Source: Brachypodium distachyon (Eukaryota; Streptophyta; Magnoliopsida; Poales; Poaceae). Taken from it: 64,000 nucleotides of DNA. Under the pieces are notes generated by a model. That model ran no database searches, was not told where the DNA came from, and was given only the letters and a program-made list of their open reading frames with translations. How positions within the stretch are numbered: the stretch's first letter is position 1; every line of letters begins with the position of its first letter. The translations under genes and the position numbers were made by a program. Where the stretch lies: the NCBI RefSeq assembly GCF_000005505.3, contig NC_016131.3:41250855-41314854 (forward strand), read 5' to 3'. Shown piece after piece: positions 1 through 10,315 of the stretch.

Positions 1-281
1 GGGCTCGATTTCTCCAGTATCAAGGCATATTAAGCATATATCCTTATAACTCCTACTCATCACATTGTTCCGCTATTAAAATCATATTGTGAAATTGTTG
101 CTTCACAGTATCATCTGTTCAGACATTTTTTGAGTCAAAATACTTCTCTTTCGAAGTACAAGTTCATAAAATGTCAAAGTCCACGGCACTATGCAACTGG
201 CTTAACAGCAAAATAAGTTCATTCTTTACGGCAAAAGTTCCTGATCAAGTCTTCGACTCAACTAAGCACTTGGGGGCTACT
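1..281 (+). mobile_element. 3' internal end of a Ty3/gypsy (Tat-type) element D, partial
   Basis: AT-rich non-coding sequence that ends in a purine-rich tract and GGGGGCTAC. In the other Tat elements here the same motif lies directly before the 3' LTR (compare 28084-28092). No protein is recognisable. The tract was next to the LTR now starting at 1296 until a DNA transposon split them. The body of element D lies left of the window. Assignment to Tat rests on the tract and on the LTR style, not on coding sequence. Confidence 0.5.
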
Positions 282-1287
282 CGGGGGCGGAGCTAGGTGG
301 TGACTCTCTGGTGCACAGGCACCAGGGTCAGAAATAAAAATTAAGGCTAATTGTTGCAATTAGTAAGTGCACCGGGGATTAGCATGACGATTGCACCAGG
401 GACCGGTCGCAGCCACCCGGGCAGCGAAGGCTCGAAGTATGGCTAGCGTCCACGCGGCCTGCGGCGGCTCGTAGGATGCAGGCTAGCCAGGGCACTCTGC
501 CTAACTTCTCGTATCTCACATGTCGTTAGCGAGAGTGGGAACGACAGATGAATCAATTGACCCTGCCCGCGTGATTCTGGCCGCTATTTGCTAACTTTTT
601 TTTCTTGTAAATTCCGCTCGGACAACAAATGCGGCCGCTGCCCCTGAGAACTCAATCGGAGATCCGGCTCGCGCAACAGATCACGGCGGCATGTGCGCCT
701 TAGAACTCGATTTGAGGCTTGGAGCTGCTGCCGCGCTGCGATTCCAAGTCCATCAGGCGGCATCAGATTGTTGATTACTTCCTCAATGCAACAAAGCATG
801 TCTCAATTTTAACTAAATTTAAATGCACATATACACTAAGTCATGTCTAAATATATTTAAATTTTGACAAACTTAATACATCTTTTGTTGGACGGAGGAA
901 GTACTATTTTTCCCTGGTTCTTTGATTTGGTAAATTTAGTTCCTTTAACTAGTCTTCTTTGTTTCAAAAAAAATTTGATTTGATGTACAACGGTCCAATC
1001 ATGAATTGTCACTAGTTCTACAGTGAACAAACATTTTTTTAGTTTGGTTTACCGATTTTCTTTGGTAATTGGTAAATAGCCGTATTATATTAGGTTTAAG
1101 TTTGGTTTGTGAATGAGACGAATCTTTGTTAAGTTGCCCATGTTTAAAGCCTCATAATCATCACTTCTTTGCTATTTCTCCCAAGTAAAATCGCTTGTTT
1201 GCTACTATATCCTACGCTTTTCCTTGTCTATTTGTGTGTGATCGTTAAAGCTGTGCACCAGGGTATTTTTTTCTCTAGCTTTGTCCT
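282..1287. mobile_element. Mutator-like (MULE) non-autonomous element, about 1 kb
   Basis: A perfect 9-bp direct repeat, GGGGCTACT, flanks it at 273-281 and 1288-1296, which is the TSD size of Mutator-like elements. The ends are imperfect inverted repeats of about 35 bp: both contain AGCTAG near the tip and CTGGTGCACAG further in. The element inserted exactly between the polypurine tract and the 3' LTR of element D. The GC-rich part (about 360-740) could be a captured fragment, but I recognise no gene. No transposase is present. Confidence 0.7.
778..901. mobile_element. Stowaway-like MITE inside the MULE
   Basis: A TA dinucleotide flanks it on both sides (776-777 and 902-903). The right end reads TTGTTGGACGGAGGAAG and the left end is a decayed inverted copy. 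It shares an internal segment (ACTAAGTCATGTCTA) with the MITE at 40260-40383, so the two belong to one family. Confidence 0.75.
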
Positions 1288-1295
1288 GGGGCTAC

Positions 1296-1770
1296 TGACG
1301 TGGTTATGACTAACCACGTACTCGACTCGAGCATACCCGGTACAGCCCAGATGGGGCCCACAAGGAAGCCTACTACGACTTCAGGAGTCTACATGCCAAA
1401 TCTTGTGACTCAAGACAAGAAAGATTAATTAGAACATATTCCCTCATTATAACCGACTTGAACTCTACTTTAGACCTGAGTTCTTGCATATATAAAGGAT
1501 CAGGAGGGGGAGCCAAGAACACCCCAACTTAGATACAAGTCGCCTAGACACACTCGTCGACTCTGTGCATCTAGATTCTGCGGCACCCCATTGTAATCGA
1601 CTCAGCAATACATATCCGACAAGAAAGACGTAGGGGTATTACCTCATCGAGGGTCCTGAATCTGGATAAAACGTGTCCCCTGTGTCCTTGTTAGCCGACG
1701 AGTTCACCAACACACACTCAAAATCTTTCCTTGATACAAGTCCATCAATATGGACATTGTCGAAGCCACA
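1296..1770 (+). repeat. 3' LTR of element D
   Basis: It starts TGACGTGG just after the polypurine tract (interrupted by the MULE) and has a TATATAAAGG box near 1490. Its later part (GGGTATTACCTC, then GGGTCCTGAATCTGG) is typical of grass Tat LTRs. I place the end at the CA at 1770, before sequence that aligns with inverted gag of element C. That right border is a judgement, because no TSD confirms it. Confidence 0.55.
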
Positions 1771-2090
1771 TCTTCGTCATGCCAATTCTCAGACCTGCTG
1801 CCGTCCCCCCGTTCACCCGGATCCCTCAGTTGAGAGGGACGAGAACCCACTGGCGTCGTACGCGACGCGCTATGGTCGTGACGCGGCTGTTGCGGCGCGT
1901 CCTCAGCCCGCGACTGAACTCGCTTGCTAGCACGTGCGACATTGAGGTCGCCCGTGCGGTTGGCTTCGGCGCTCGGCGCCGCAGGTCCCCTCGGACGGTT
2001 GTCTGCCGACGCCCGAGCGGGTGGCGGTGGCAGCTGCGGTTGCTACTGATGATGATGTTGCTGATGCTGGGGGGACCCCTGGTCCCCGTG
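1771..2090 (-). pseudogene. Element C gag, third piece (left of insertion A)
   Basis: Read on the minus strand, this matches the N-terminal gag region of element A (about 3090-3370 on the plus strand), including the run of polar residues encoded by CAG/CAT repeats. It continues the gag read from 14280 down to 14195 once element A is removed. The reading frame is broken. The left end joins the LTR of element D near 1770, so the rest of element C is missing from the window. Confidence 0.65.
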
Positions 2091-2885
2091 TGTCGTACCA
2101 GTGGCCCACGGGGCCCCACTGGCACAGGACGTGTGGGTCGCAACTGATGAGATCCTGCAAGGCCGCTTTCCTGGGAAGGGCGAACCCGGGAAGCTACCCG
2201 TTCGCTCCCCCGCAACTTGCCGGGCAACGGTACCAGGGCGCTCCCGGGTACCAGGGCTTCGGGGTCGCAGGTGGGGACGACGGAACAGTGCAGACAAGAC
2301 CGCACAGTGGGCGCAGTGCATTTAATGCACCGATAGTAGTCACATCGGCAGGGCTAGTCTTGCTCAACAAGTCTAGAGCGGCTACCCTAGGAGCTGTTTT
2401 GCCTACAATGCACAGTGGCTTGGGCGCTGCAGGAAGCCCAGCGTGGATCTATAGTACGGATAGTTTTGTGGCAATGACACGCGTATAGAAAACGTGTCAT
2501 GCTGCATGCATTGGCACCTGTGGTATCCACTTGACTATAAAAGAAGGACCAATGCCACCGGTCAAAGGGTTCCAGTTCGAACCCCAATTGGTAGTACCAA
2601 GGAGTATTGCTCCTGTTCATAGCAAAATCTCTTAGGAGAACAAGTAGCTCACCCGGGAACTCCCCGGGGCATCCTGTAAGAACACACACACATATCTCAT
2701 GAATACAACACAAAGCAGGACGTAGGGTGTTACACCTTCGGGTGGCCCGAACCTGGGTAAACTCATGCGTCGACACTTCGTGTCTTTCGTCACGTCGGCG
2801 ATTGCCGGAGCAATCGCCTCACCCTCCACCGAACCAAAAAAGGGGGTGTCCAACATCCCCAGTGTCAGAGTTTCGTGCTCCGACA
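2091..2885 (+). repeat. 5' LTR of element A
   Basis: Starts TGTCGTACCAG and ends GCTCCGACA, 795 bp. A TATAAAAG box lies at 2536-2543. The inverted LTR of element C (29111-29882) is the same family and aligns from tip to tip, which fixes both ends. Confidence 0.85.
2536..2543 (+). promoter_or_regulatory. TATA box in element A 5' LTR
   Basis: TATAAAAG about two-thirds of the way into the LTR. The equivalent TATA is kept in the inverted element C LTR (about 29438-29445, minus strand), which supports it as the retrotransposon promoter. Confidence 0.6.
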
Positions 2886-2887
2886 TC

Positions 2888-2906
2888 TGGCGCGCCGGGT
2901 AGGGGG
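2888..2906 (+). other. Primer-binding site of element A
   Basis: TGGCGCGCCGGGTAGGGGG two bases after the LTR. The same site with small changes follows the LTRs of B (14902-14920) and C (29090-29108, minus strand). Sites of this type in Tat elements are usually described as complementary to the 3' end of a tRNA-Arg. I did not verify the tRNA. Confidence 0.75.
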
Positions 2907-3005
2907 GCCTGCAGAGAACTTTGGGTGACCGCCGGCGTCATCGCCTTCGCCATCGGCTTCTTCGTCGGTTTCTTCATCAGCGACATCGTCCACGACTAGA
3001 TCGCC

Positions 3006-4810
3006 ATGCCACCTAAGAGGCAGACGTCCCCGGGTCGACTTGCGCGACACGCTAGCCATGCACACTCGATCGCACGACGCCGCACATGGGTCGCAAGGCC
3101 AAGGGGACCAAGGGTCTCCTCAACAGCAGCATCAGAAGCAATCGCAGCTGCCACCGCCACCTCCTTGGGCGTCGATGGACAACCGTCCAAGGGGGCCTGC
3201 GGCGCCTAGCGCCGGAGCCAGTCGCACGGGAGACCTCAACGTCGCACGTGCCAGCCAGCGAGCTCACTCGCGGGCTGAGGACGAGTAGCGATACATGCGC
3301 CATGACCACAGAGCGTCGCGTGCGACGCCAACAGAGTCTTGGCCCTCACATCCGAGGGCACCGGGCGACCGGGCGGACGGCAACCGGTCGGAGAACCGGC
3401 AGCCTCCCACCCCTACCCTGGCGGAAGCCATCATCACCGCGCGTCTCCTAGTGCGCTACGAGCCACCACAAGACACGCCAGCGCACGACGCGTGGAGCGC
3501 GGAGCTGGATGCGCTCCTCGCGCTCGCTGCCCAACAGCCGTAAGGAGAGGGCGGCCCGGCCGGTTCGGTCAGGGGACAAAACCCGGGACGCGGACACGCG
3601 CCCCGCGTCTCGGGGCATGGAGAGCATCCTCCACCTTCGGGAGGACAAGGTGACGAGGATCCCGAGGACTACTCGGCCTCATCGCCGACCGTCATGCCAA
3701 GTGACGCGCGGGGCGTCCTGAACACCCGCCAACAAGAGGACCTCCGCTAGTGCTTGCAGTGCCGGCGCCGGCGCGAGGTGGAGCGCCAGCGTCCAGAGGA
3801 GCAGGAAGACGCTCCCATGGGCGCCAACGACGGCTGTGCCACATTCTCTCGCGAGCTGCGCCGGGTGACATGGCCCCGCAAGTTCCGAGCGCCAGCGCTC
3901 AGGACATACGACGGGACCTTGAATTCCAACGACTTCCTCCTGACCTACACGTTGGGCATGCACACCATCGGTGCTGACGACACTGGTCCTAAAAGGATCA
4001 GCGAGAACCTGGTTGCTCAACCTGCCCGTCGGGTCCATCGCCTCCTGGGCTGACCTGCGCGAGCAGTTTGTGAACGCGTTCCAGGGTGGCTACAAGCGCC
4101 CCGGAACCATGGCGGAGCTGCACACGGTGGTGCAGAAACCGGGGGAGACATTGCGGGACTTCACCAATAGGTTCTCCAACATCTCCTACTCCATCCCAGA
4201 GGCGGAAGCGGCCGCCATCATCAACACTTACGCCATCAACGTCCGTGACCCGAAGATGCGTGAGAAGTTGAACACGCACCGGATCAGGACCACAAGGGAT
4301 CTCTTTGCTCTCGCGCACAAGTGCGTGATGGCCGAGGAAGGGCGCTTAGCGCCTGAGCTTGCTGCCAAGGCGGCGGCAAACCCACCCGAGGGCTCCGGAA
4401 AGAAGGGCTCCCGGAAGCGCGGCGGGAAGCAAGTGCTTGCCGCGGAACCGGGGGCTCCCCAGAGGCCCACCAAGAAGGCAGCGTTGGTGGGAGCATTGGG
4501 TAGCAAGCTAGCGGAGGCCGCACGCTGCCCCATCCACACCAACACCACCCACGACACGCAGGACTGCCGCACTCTCCAGACCATCAAGGAGAAGCGCGAG
4601 CAGCGCCACGAGGAGCGCCGTGCTGCCGGGGCCTGCTTCAACTGCAGGGATATCGGGCACCTCTCCCGAGATTGCCTGAACAACCCCCGCAACGGAGCGG
4701 GCCGGGGCGCAGCCAGCGGTGACAAGGGAGAACCCACGGGGGGTCGCGGTCAAGCCCGCGGTGGCAAGGACCATCCTTCCCAGGGACGCGAGAAGTCTCG
4801 CGGCGAATAG
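3006..4810 (+). pseudogene. Element A gag (capsid and zinc knuckle), frameshifted
   Basis: Gag forms the particle in which reverse transcription occurs. A poorly kept N-terminal region (3006 to about 3720) precedes a capsid-type domain split between two frames. The change of frame lies near 3975-4000, and the second frame is open from 3971 to 4810 (279 residues). In that frame a Lys/Arg-rich linker precedes one CCHC zinc knuckle, with Cys222, Cys225, His230 and Cys235 in the spacing CX2CX4HX4C. A basic Gly-rich tail follows. The start at 3006 (ATG, MPPK) matches the gag starts of B and C. The frame breaks make it non-functional. Confidence 0.8.
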
Positions 4811-5078
4811 CGCTAGGACGACTGCAGTGACGACGCCGACGAGCCCGGCTTCCAGGAGCCCCGCGACATCGCCTGCATGCACGGCGGAGCATACGCTCTC
4901 ACGTCTCACGTCGTCGTGAAGCGGCTCACGCGTGAGGTTTGCGCCCTCCTCTCCTGCGTGGAGGCGCAACAGCCGTTGAGGTGGTAGCACGTGCCGATCA
5001 CCTTTAATTTGGACGATCATCCGATTCGTCCCTTGGGATCAGGGGTACAGTCCCTCGTGGTGTCACCAATCATACAAT

Positions 5079-5609
5079 GTGACGGTGACCAAGGTTCTGG
5101 TGGACAACGGGGCAAGCCTTAACCTCCTGTCCGCCAAGTTGGTGGAGAAGCTTCAGCTGCCTCTGGAGCAGATGAAGCCCACCAACCCATTCCGGAGAAT
5201 CAACCCCGGAGTGGTGCAGCCCATGGGGCGAATCACGCTCCTGGTGACCATCCGGTCTTGGGAGGCGTTCCAGACTGAGCACGTCGTTTTCTACATGGCT
5301 GACACCCCGTTACCATACAACGGGATTATTGGTCGACCGGCACTAATCAAGTTCATGGCAGCAACTCATTGCACCTATGGCGTGATGAAGATGCCGTCAA
5401 CGTACGGTGTACTCTCCATCAAGTGCGACCTGAAGGACGCCGCTTGGTGCGTCGGCGAGGTCGTAAAGGCCTCCGCAGTGGCGGATTCCGGCGACTACGA
5501 CGTAGTCGGGAGCAAGGATCCACTTGCAGGTGAACAGCCCGCACAAAAGAAGGCACGAGCCGCTTCCGGACAGGACCTGGGGGCAGCTACAGCTCCAACC
5601 CGCACGTGA
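5079..5609 (+). pseudogene. Element A aspartic protease
   Basis: A 176-codon stretch with a retropepsin active-site region reading VDNGAS near residues 8-13. The Asp and Gly are kept but the middle residue is unusual. The flap-side motif IIGRPAL lies near residue 84. The protease normally cleaves Gag-Pol. It is separated from gag by about 270 degraded bases and from RT by a stop-containing linker (5610-5758), so it would not be made as part of a polyprotein. Confidence 0.75.
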
Positions 5610-5758
5610 GCAAGGGCATGAAGCTAAAGGAGGAGGGCATCAAGGTCAAGAAGGTGCCCCTGCATGCCGGCAACGAGGCGCGTACCGTTTCCACCGATGC
5701 GAGCCTCGGCGACAAATAGGAAAGCGCCACCATAGCCTTCCTCTAGGAGAATTCTGAC

Positions 5759-6660
5759 ATGTTCGCTTGGGAGCCGTCAGATTTTCCCGGAGTCCCCAGG
5801 GAGGTGATCGAGCACCGGCTGGCGGTGGGGCCAGATGCGCGGCCCGTCAAGCAGAATGTTCGCCGGCAAGCGCAGGAACGCAGGAACGCAAAGACTTCAT
5901 CCAGCAAGAAGTGGAGAAGCTCAAGAACGCCAGGGCGATCAAGGAAGTGTTGTACCGTACTTGGTTAGCAAATCCTGTCATAGTCCCTAAGGTTGGGAAT
6001 AAATTGCGCATGTGTGTAGATTTCACCGATCTCAATCGTGCATGTCCTAAGGACCCCTTCCCTATACCCCAGATCGATCAAATAATAGATTCCACAGCCG
6101 GTTGTGAGTCTTTATGCTTTCTGGATGCCTTCCGGCTACCATCAGATTAAGATGGCGGTTGAAGATGAGGAGAAAACAACGTTTATCACCCCAGTTGGCT
6201 GCTATTGTTATACATGCATGCCTTTCGGGCTAAAGAACGCGGGCTCGACATTTCAGCGCGCTCTGCGCAAGTGTTTGGGACCCCAGCAAGCCCGGAATAT
6301 CGAGGCCTGCATGGACGATATCGTCTTCAAGTCGCAACGCAGGGACACGCTCGTCGGCGACCTGCAGGAGACATTCGATAATCTCCGCAGTATCAAACTC
6401 AAGCTTAACTCCGAGAAGTGCACGTTCGGCGTGGACTCAGGGCACCTGCTGGGCTTCTTGGTGTCTCACCGAGGAATCGAAGCCAACCCACAGAAGATCA
6501 AGGCAATCTAGAAGATGGAGGCACCCCACAAGGTTAGAGACGTCCAGCGCCTCAACGGTTGCATTGCGGCACTCGGGCATTTCATCTCAAGGCTGGGCGA
6601 GCGAGCCCTGCCTTTCTTCAAGGTGATGAGGAAGAAGGGCCCAATCAATTGGATCCCCGG
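5759..6660 (+). pseudogene. Element A reverse transcriptase, broken
   Basis: RT motifs run across three frames: an N-terminal part (MFAWEPSDFPG), then NPVIVPK and CVDFTDLNRACPKD, then PSGYHQIKM, then the catalytic region. The usual YxDD box reads CMDD (Tyr codon changed to TGC, 6308-6310), although both Asp residues remain. A TAG stop at about 6509-6511 sits where relatives carry Glu in RAIEKM. The frame breaks near 5890 and 6120 and the stop show this copy cannot make active RT. Confidence 0.85.
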
Positions 6661-7639
6661 GACTTGAAGCAGTACCTGAAGTCACTGCCAGTCCTCGTCG
6701 CCCCCAAGCCAGGCGAGCCGTTGCTGCTATACTTGGCAGCAACGGACCAGGTAGTGAGCTCCGTGCTCGTTACCGAGAGGGAAGAAAAAGTCCCGGGGGC
6801 TGAGACAGGGGAGCCGAGGGCTCCCGGCGAGCCGGAGGAACCCCTGGCTACCACCTCTGCCTCGGGAGCCGAGGGGCAGTCCACTCAGGCTGCCCCCCGC
6901 AAGCGCCTAGTGCAGCACCCTGTGTACTTCGTCAGCACGGTGTTGCGCGATGCCCGGGTACGGTATCCGCAGGTCCAGAAGCTTTTGCTTGGGATCCTGC
7001 TCGCTTCAGGCACACAGCATCACGGTGGTGTCGGGGTTCTGCCTGGAGCGGGCACTCGTCAACCGTGAAGCCACCGGAAGGGTGGCCGAGTGGAGAATCG
7101 AGCTGTCAGAGTTCGAGCTGCGCTTCATGAATACCAAAAGCATCAAGAGCGCCGCTCTCGCCGAATTTCTCACGGAGTGGACATCAACGGGCATAGAGGA
7201 AGAAGAGCCGGAAGCAAGACTTCCCAGCAAGTTGGACGAAGGGTACTGGGTTATGTACTTCGACTGCGCCTTTTGTCTGCAGGGCAACGAAGCCGGAGTG
7301 GTGATCGAGTCGCCCACTGGAGATCAACTCAAATTCATGATACAACTCGACTTCGCCAACTCCACCAACAACACAGTATTGTACGAAGGGCTGCTGGTTG
7401 GGCTACGCGCGGCAATCGCCCTCTACATCAAGCGCCTGGTTGTTCGCGGGGATTCACAACTCGTGATAAACCATGTGAACAAGGACTACGACTGCCCCCA
7501 GATGGCAGCGTACGTGGAGGAAGTGCGAAAGCTGGAGTCCAAGTTCAAGGGACTTCGGTTTGAGCACGTGAAGCACAAGGACAACTTTGTTGCGGATGAA
7601 CTGTCCAAGTGGGCAGCGGAACGCAGCAAGGTGCCACCT
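6661..7639 (+). pseudogene. Element A dual RNase H region (gypsy-type plus archaeal-type)
   Basis: The first part (about 6661-7130) is the RT-connected RNase H, with a frame change near 6960. An acidic and Pro-rich spacer around 6790-6900 interrupts it. The second (about 7240-7620) is an archaeal-type RNase H (RVT_3 family) with all four acidic positions visible: Asp in YFDCA, Glu in LYEGLL, Asp in GDSQLVI and Asp in VADELS. Having two RNase H domains is a recognised mark of the Tat clade. The second domain is open within a longer frame (6950-8230). Confidence 0.8.
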
Positions 7640-8966
7640 AGAGTGTTCGTACAGAGGCAGTGGAAGCCCTCTGTCAATCCCAAGACGGTTGCTGGGGAAG
7701 CCCCTCCGGCAACCCAAGGAGACCCCGCAGTAGCAGGGAACCACCACCCTAGGGGGGCGGATATTGTTCGCTACCTCAGGGACGAGACCCTCCCGGAGAA
7801 AGACGTTGCCGCGGAGCGAGTGGCCCGGCAAGCCAAAATGTACGGTCTGGTGGATGGGGATCTCTACTGGAGGCGTCGTAAAGGAGTTGTGCTACTCTAC
7901 GTGCCCCACGAAGAGGGGCGCACGCTGCTGGAGGATATCCATCGACGCACATGCTCGCACCATGTGGCCTCCAGGGCGCTAGCTGGGAAAGCATTCCGGC
8001 ACGGCTTCTACTGGCCGACAGCATTAGCCAAGACCTGTGAAGCGTGCCAGTTTCATGCCGAGAAGAGCAACCAGCCAGCTCAAGCCCTGCAAGTCATCCC
8101 GTCCTCATGGCCGTTCGTGGTCTGGGGGCTGGACATCGTCGGGAAGGTTCCGAGAGCCGTTGGTGGCTACGACTACCTCCTCGTGGCCATCGACAAGTTC
8201 TCGAAATGGATTGAGGTGGAGCCTGTCTGAGCTGTCACAACACAGGTGGCAATCAAGTTTTTCAACGGCATTGTGTGCCGGTTTGGTGTGCCCAACGGCA
8301 TCATCACCAATAACGGCACACAATGCACTAGTGCGGTGTTCCAAGCTTACTGCGAGGACATGGGCACTAAAATTCACTTTGCCTCCATTGCTCATCCGAG
8401 GAGCAATGGGCATGTGGAGCGCGCCAACGCAGAGGTACTCCGGACGCTCAAAATGAGAACCCTTGACAAGCTCAAGGGCCACGGGAAACACTGGGTTGAA
8501 AAACTCCAGCCCGTGCTGTGGTCGATACGGACCACACCAAGTTGGCGACGGGCCAAACTCCATTTGCCCTCGTCTTCGGGCCAGAAGCTGTGTTGCCCCT
8601 CAAGCTCAAGCATGGGTCACCTCGGGTACGTGCGTACGGCGACAAGAGCCAACACGCGCAGAAGATTGACGACCTTACCTTCATCGAGGGGATTCGATGC
8701 CGGGCTGTTGTGCGAGCTGTAGAATACCAGCAGGGGCTCCGACGTTATCACGACAGGAGAATCCGTCCCCGGAGGCTCGAGGTTGGAGACCTCGTCCTGC
8801 GCCAGATATAAAGAACGAAGGCCGGAACAAGTTGACTCCAAACTGGGAAGGCCCTTTCCGGGTTGTGCAGGTGACCAGACCGGAGACTGCCTGGCTGGAA
8901 ACCGAAGAAGGCTTGCCGTTGCCCAATAGTTGGAACATTGCGCACCTACGCAAGTTCTACCCATGA
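7640..8966 (+). pseudogene. Element A integrase, broken
   Basis: The HHCC zinc region (HHVASRALAGKAFRHGFYWP, then CEACQFH) lacks about seven codons before the Cys pair that element B keeps. The catalytic core has the first Asp (WGLDIVG) and the Glu (SNGHVERAN). The second Asp is changed to Asn (ITNNG, codon at 8309-8311), which would abolish DDE catalysis. A TGA at 8228-8230 and a frameshift near 8545-8560 add further damage. The C-terminal part ends HLRKFYP at 8966, exactly as in element B. Confidence 0.85.
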
Positions 8967-9675
8967 AATGGTGGTGCCATACCCACGGGTGATGCTGCGG
9001 CAGCGTGCCTCTTTAAGCTAGTGTAGCCGGGCAAGGCCCGATTGTAATCCACTAGCACAAAGTTGAATAAAGATAAGTGTTGCTTGAGTAAGTATTATGC
9101 TTTACTGTTAATGTGTGCTTCTGTCTCCTGCTCTAGGTGCACAGAATTGCCTCCTCATCCTTGGCTGTGAGCAGGGGGCTGCCGGAACCCCGAAATCAAA
9201 GCTCGTTCCCAGGCCACCCCGGAACGAGGTCCAGCAGTTGGTGAACCCGTTCACAACGTGTTGCGTGCCTACACGGCACCATGGAATAGAAAAGATGCTC
9301 ACACCCAAGCCTGAGGTCGACTCTTCTGTGCCCAGGGGCTGGGAGGCAGGAGGCTATCCAATTAGTGTCGTCTTTTTCGTGCATTTCAAAAAAAATTCTG
9401 GACATTGCAAAGGTCTAACATGCAGGATAGAAGCGGGGACAAAGGTGCACGGTGACGCTCGTGGAGCAGTCACGGGTGTCGTCGTCTTGCGGGTAAGTTG
9501 TACGTATATGGCAATCACTTCGAGGCTTGATGCGACTCTGAGACAGGGCCAGTGCCTCCACGCGTCAACCGGCGGTTTTGCACGTGTGGCGGCGAAGGCA
9601 GCGCTCTGGCTATTTAAAGACCGAAGCAAGCGCGGCACCAGCAACAGGCAAGAAAGCAAGAGATGTCACAGAGAG
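8967..9675 (+). other. Element A post-integrase non-coding region
   Basis: Non-coding sequence conserved with B (about 24022-24835), including the segment after CTAGGTGCAC. It contains the AATAAA above and a TATTTAAAG box at 9611-9619, about 60 bp upstream of the first hairpin. An open frame at 9115-9963 has no recognisable domain and is not kept in B, so I do not call a gene. Confidence 0.5.
9066..9071 (+). terminator. Poly(A)-signal-like AATAAA after element A integrase
   Basis: AATAAAGATAAGTG lies about 100 bp after the integrase stop and is repeated exactly at the same place in element B (24118-24123). The conservation suggests an RNA 3'-end signal inside the element. That is inference only. 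Confidence 0.4.
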
Positions 9676-9854
9676 GCAATGGTGGTGCATCCCTCTGCGC
9701 TTGTCGCTGAGGGTGTTCCCACCATCGCGGCCCTGCCACACCTCTTATGGAAGGATAACAGAAATGGCAATGCAAGAGACGAGAGGGGTCGCGAAGACGC
9801 GGTGGGGGTGCATGCATCCGCGTGTGCCACCAGAGGGTGCACTGCCTCCGCGTC
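9676..9854 (+). repeat. Two hairpin units in element A
   Basis: Two imperfect palindromes: 9676-9728 (arms around GCAATGGTGG and CCACCATCGC) and 9796-9854 (arms around GACGCGG and CCGCGTC). Their starts are 120 bp apart. They correspond to the five-unit array at 24836-25332 in element B and lie downstream of a TATA-like box. Confidence 0.7.
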
Positions 9855-10315
9855 TTTGCCACGGCTCTCAACGAGGTGCTCCAAGAGCAAAGAGAACGGA
9901 AAGCTAAGTACTTTGTTTCGAGTCCTTAGTTCTTCCTTTAACCACACTGATTTGCTGAGGTAAGTTCAGTCCCCGTCTAGCCGGAGCGTGGGAAGGACGC
10001 CTGCTGGGGAGGACGCCCCCCACACGTGGCTCGCAGGTCCGTCCCGGAGGCGTGCGCGCTAGGGTACTTAACCCGCAGGCGGAGTGGCTAGCCGCTGCTG
10101 CTTGGCCCTAGGTTGGCACCGCGGGTCCGTCCCGGGTCCCTAGTCTGGTCAAGCACGTAGTTGGCAAGTCCCCGGATACGTAAGGTTAAAGCACGGGAAG
10201 GACAGAGCCCTTCCCCGGTAAGCTAGTCGTAGGCAGAAAAGAAAGTAAAATGGCATTGGATATAATAAAATTCAAACGAACAAGTTCACGGATAACATTC
10301 AAAGTGACAAAAAGG

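Noticed and set aside
1291..2885. A single long LTR of element A starting at TGACGTGG (1296)
   Set aside because: The TSD and alignment with the element C LTR place the start at 2091. The sequence from about 1771 to 2090 is inverted gag of element C, and 1296-1770 belongs to a different LTR.
9115..9963. 282-codon open frame after element A integrase
   Set aside because: Not maintained in element B, no domain, and it crosses the hairpin units. Treated as non-coding.
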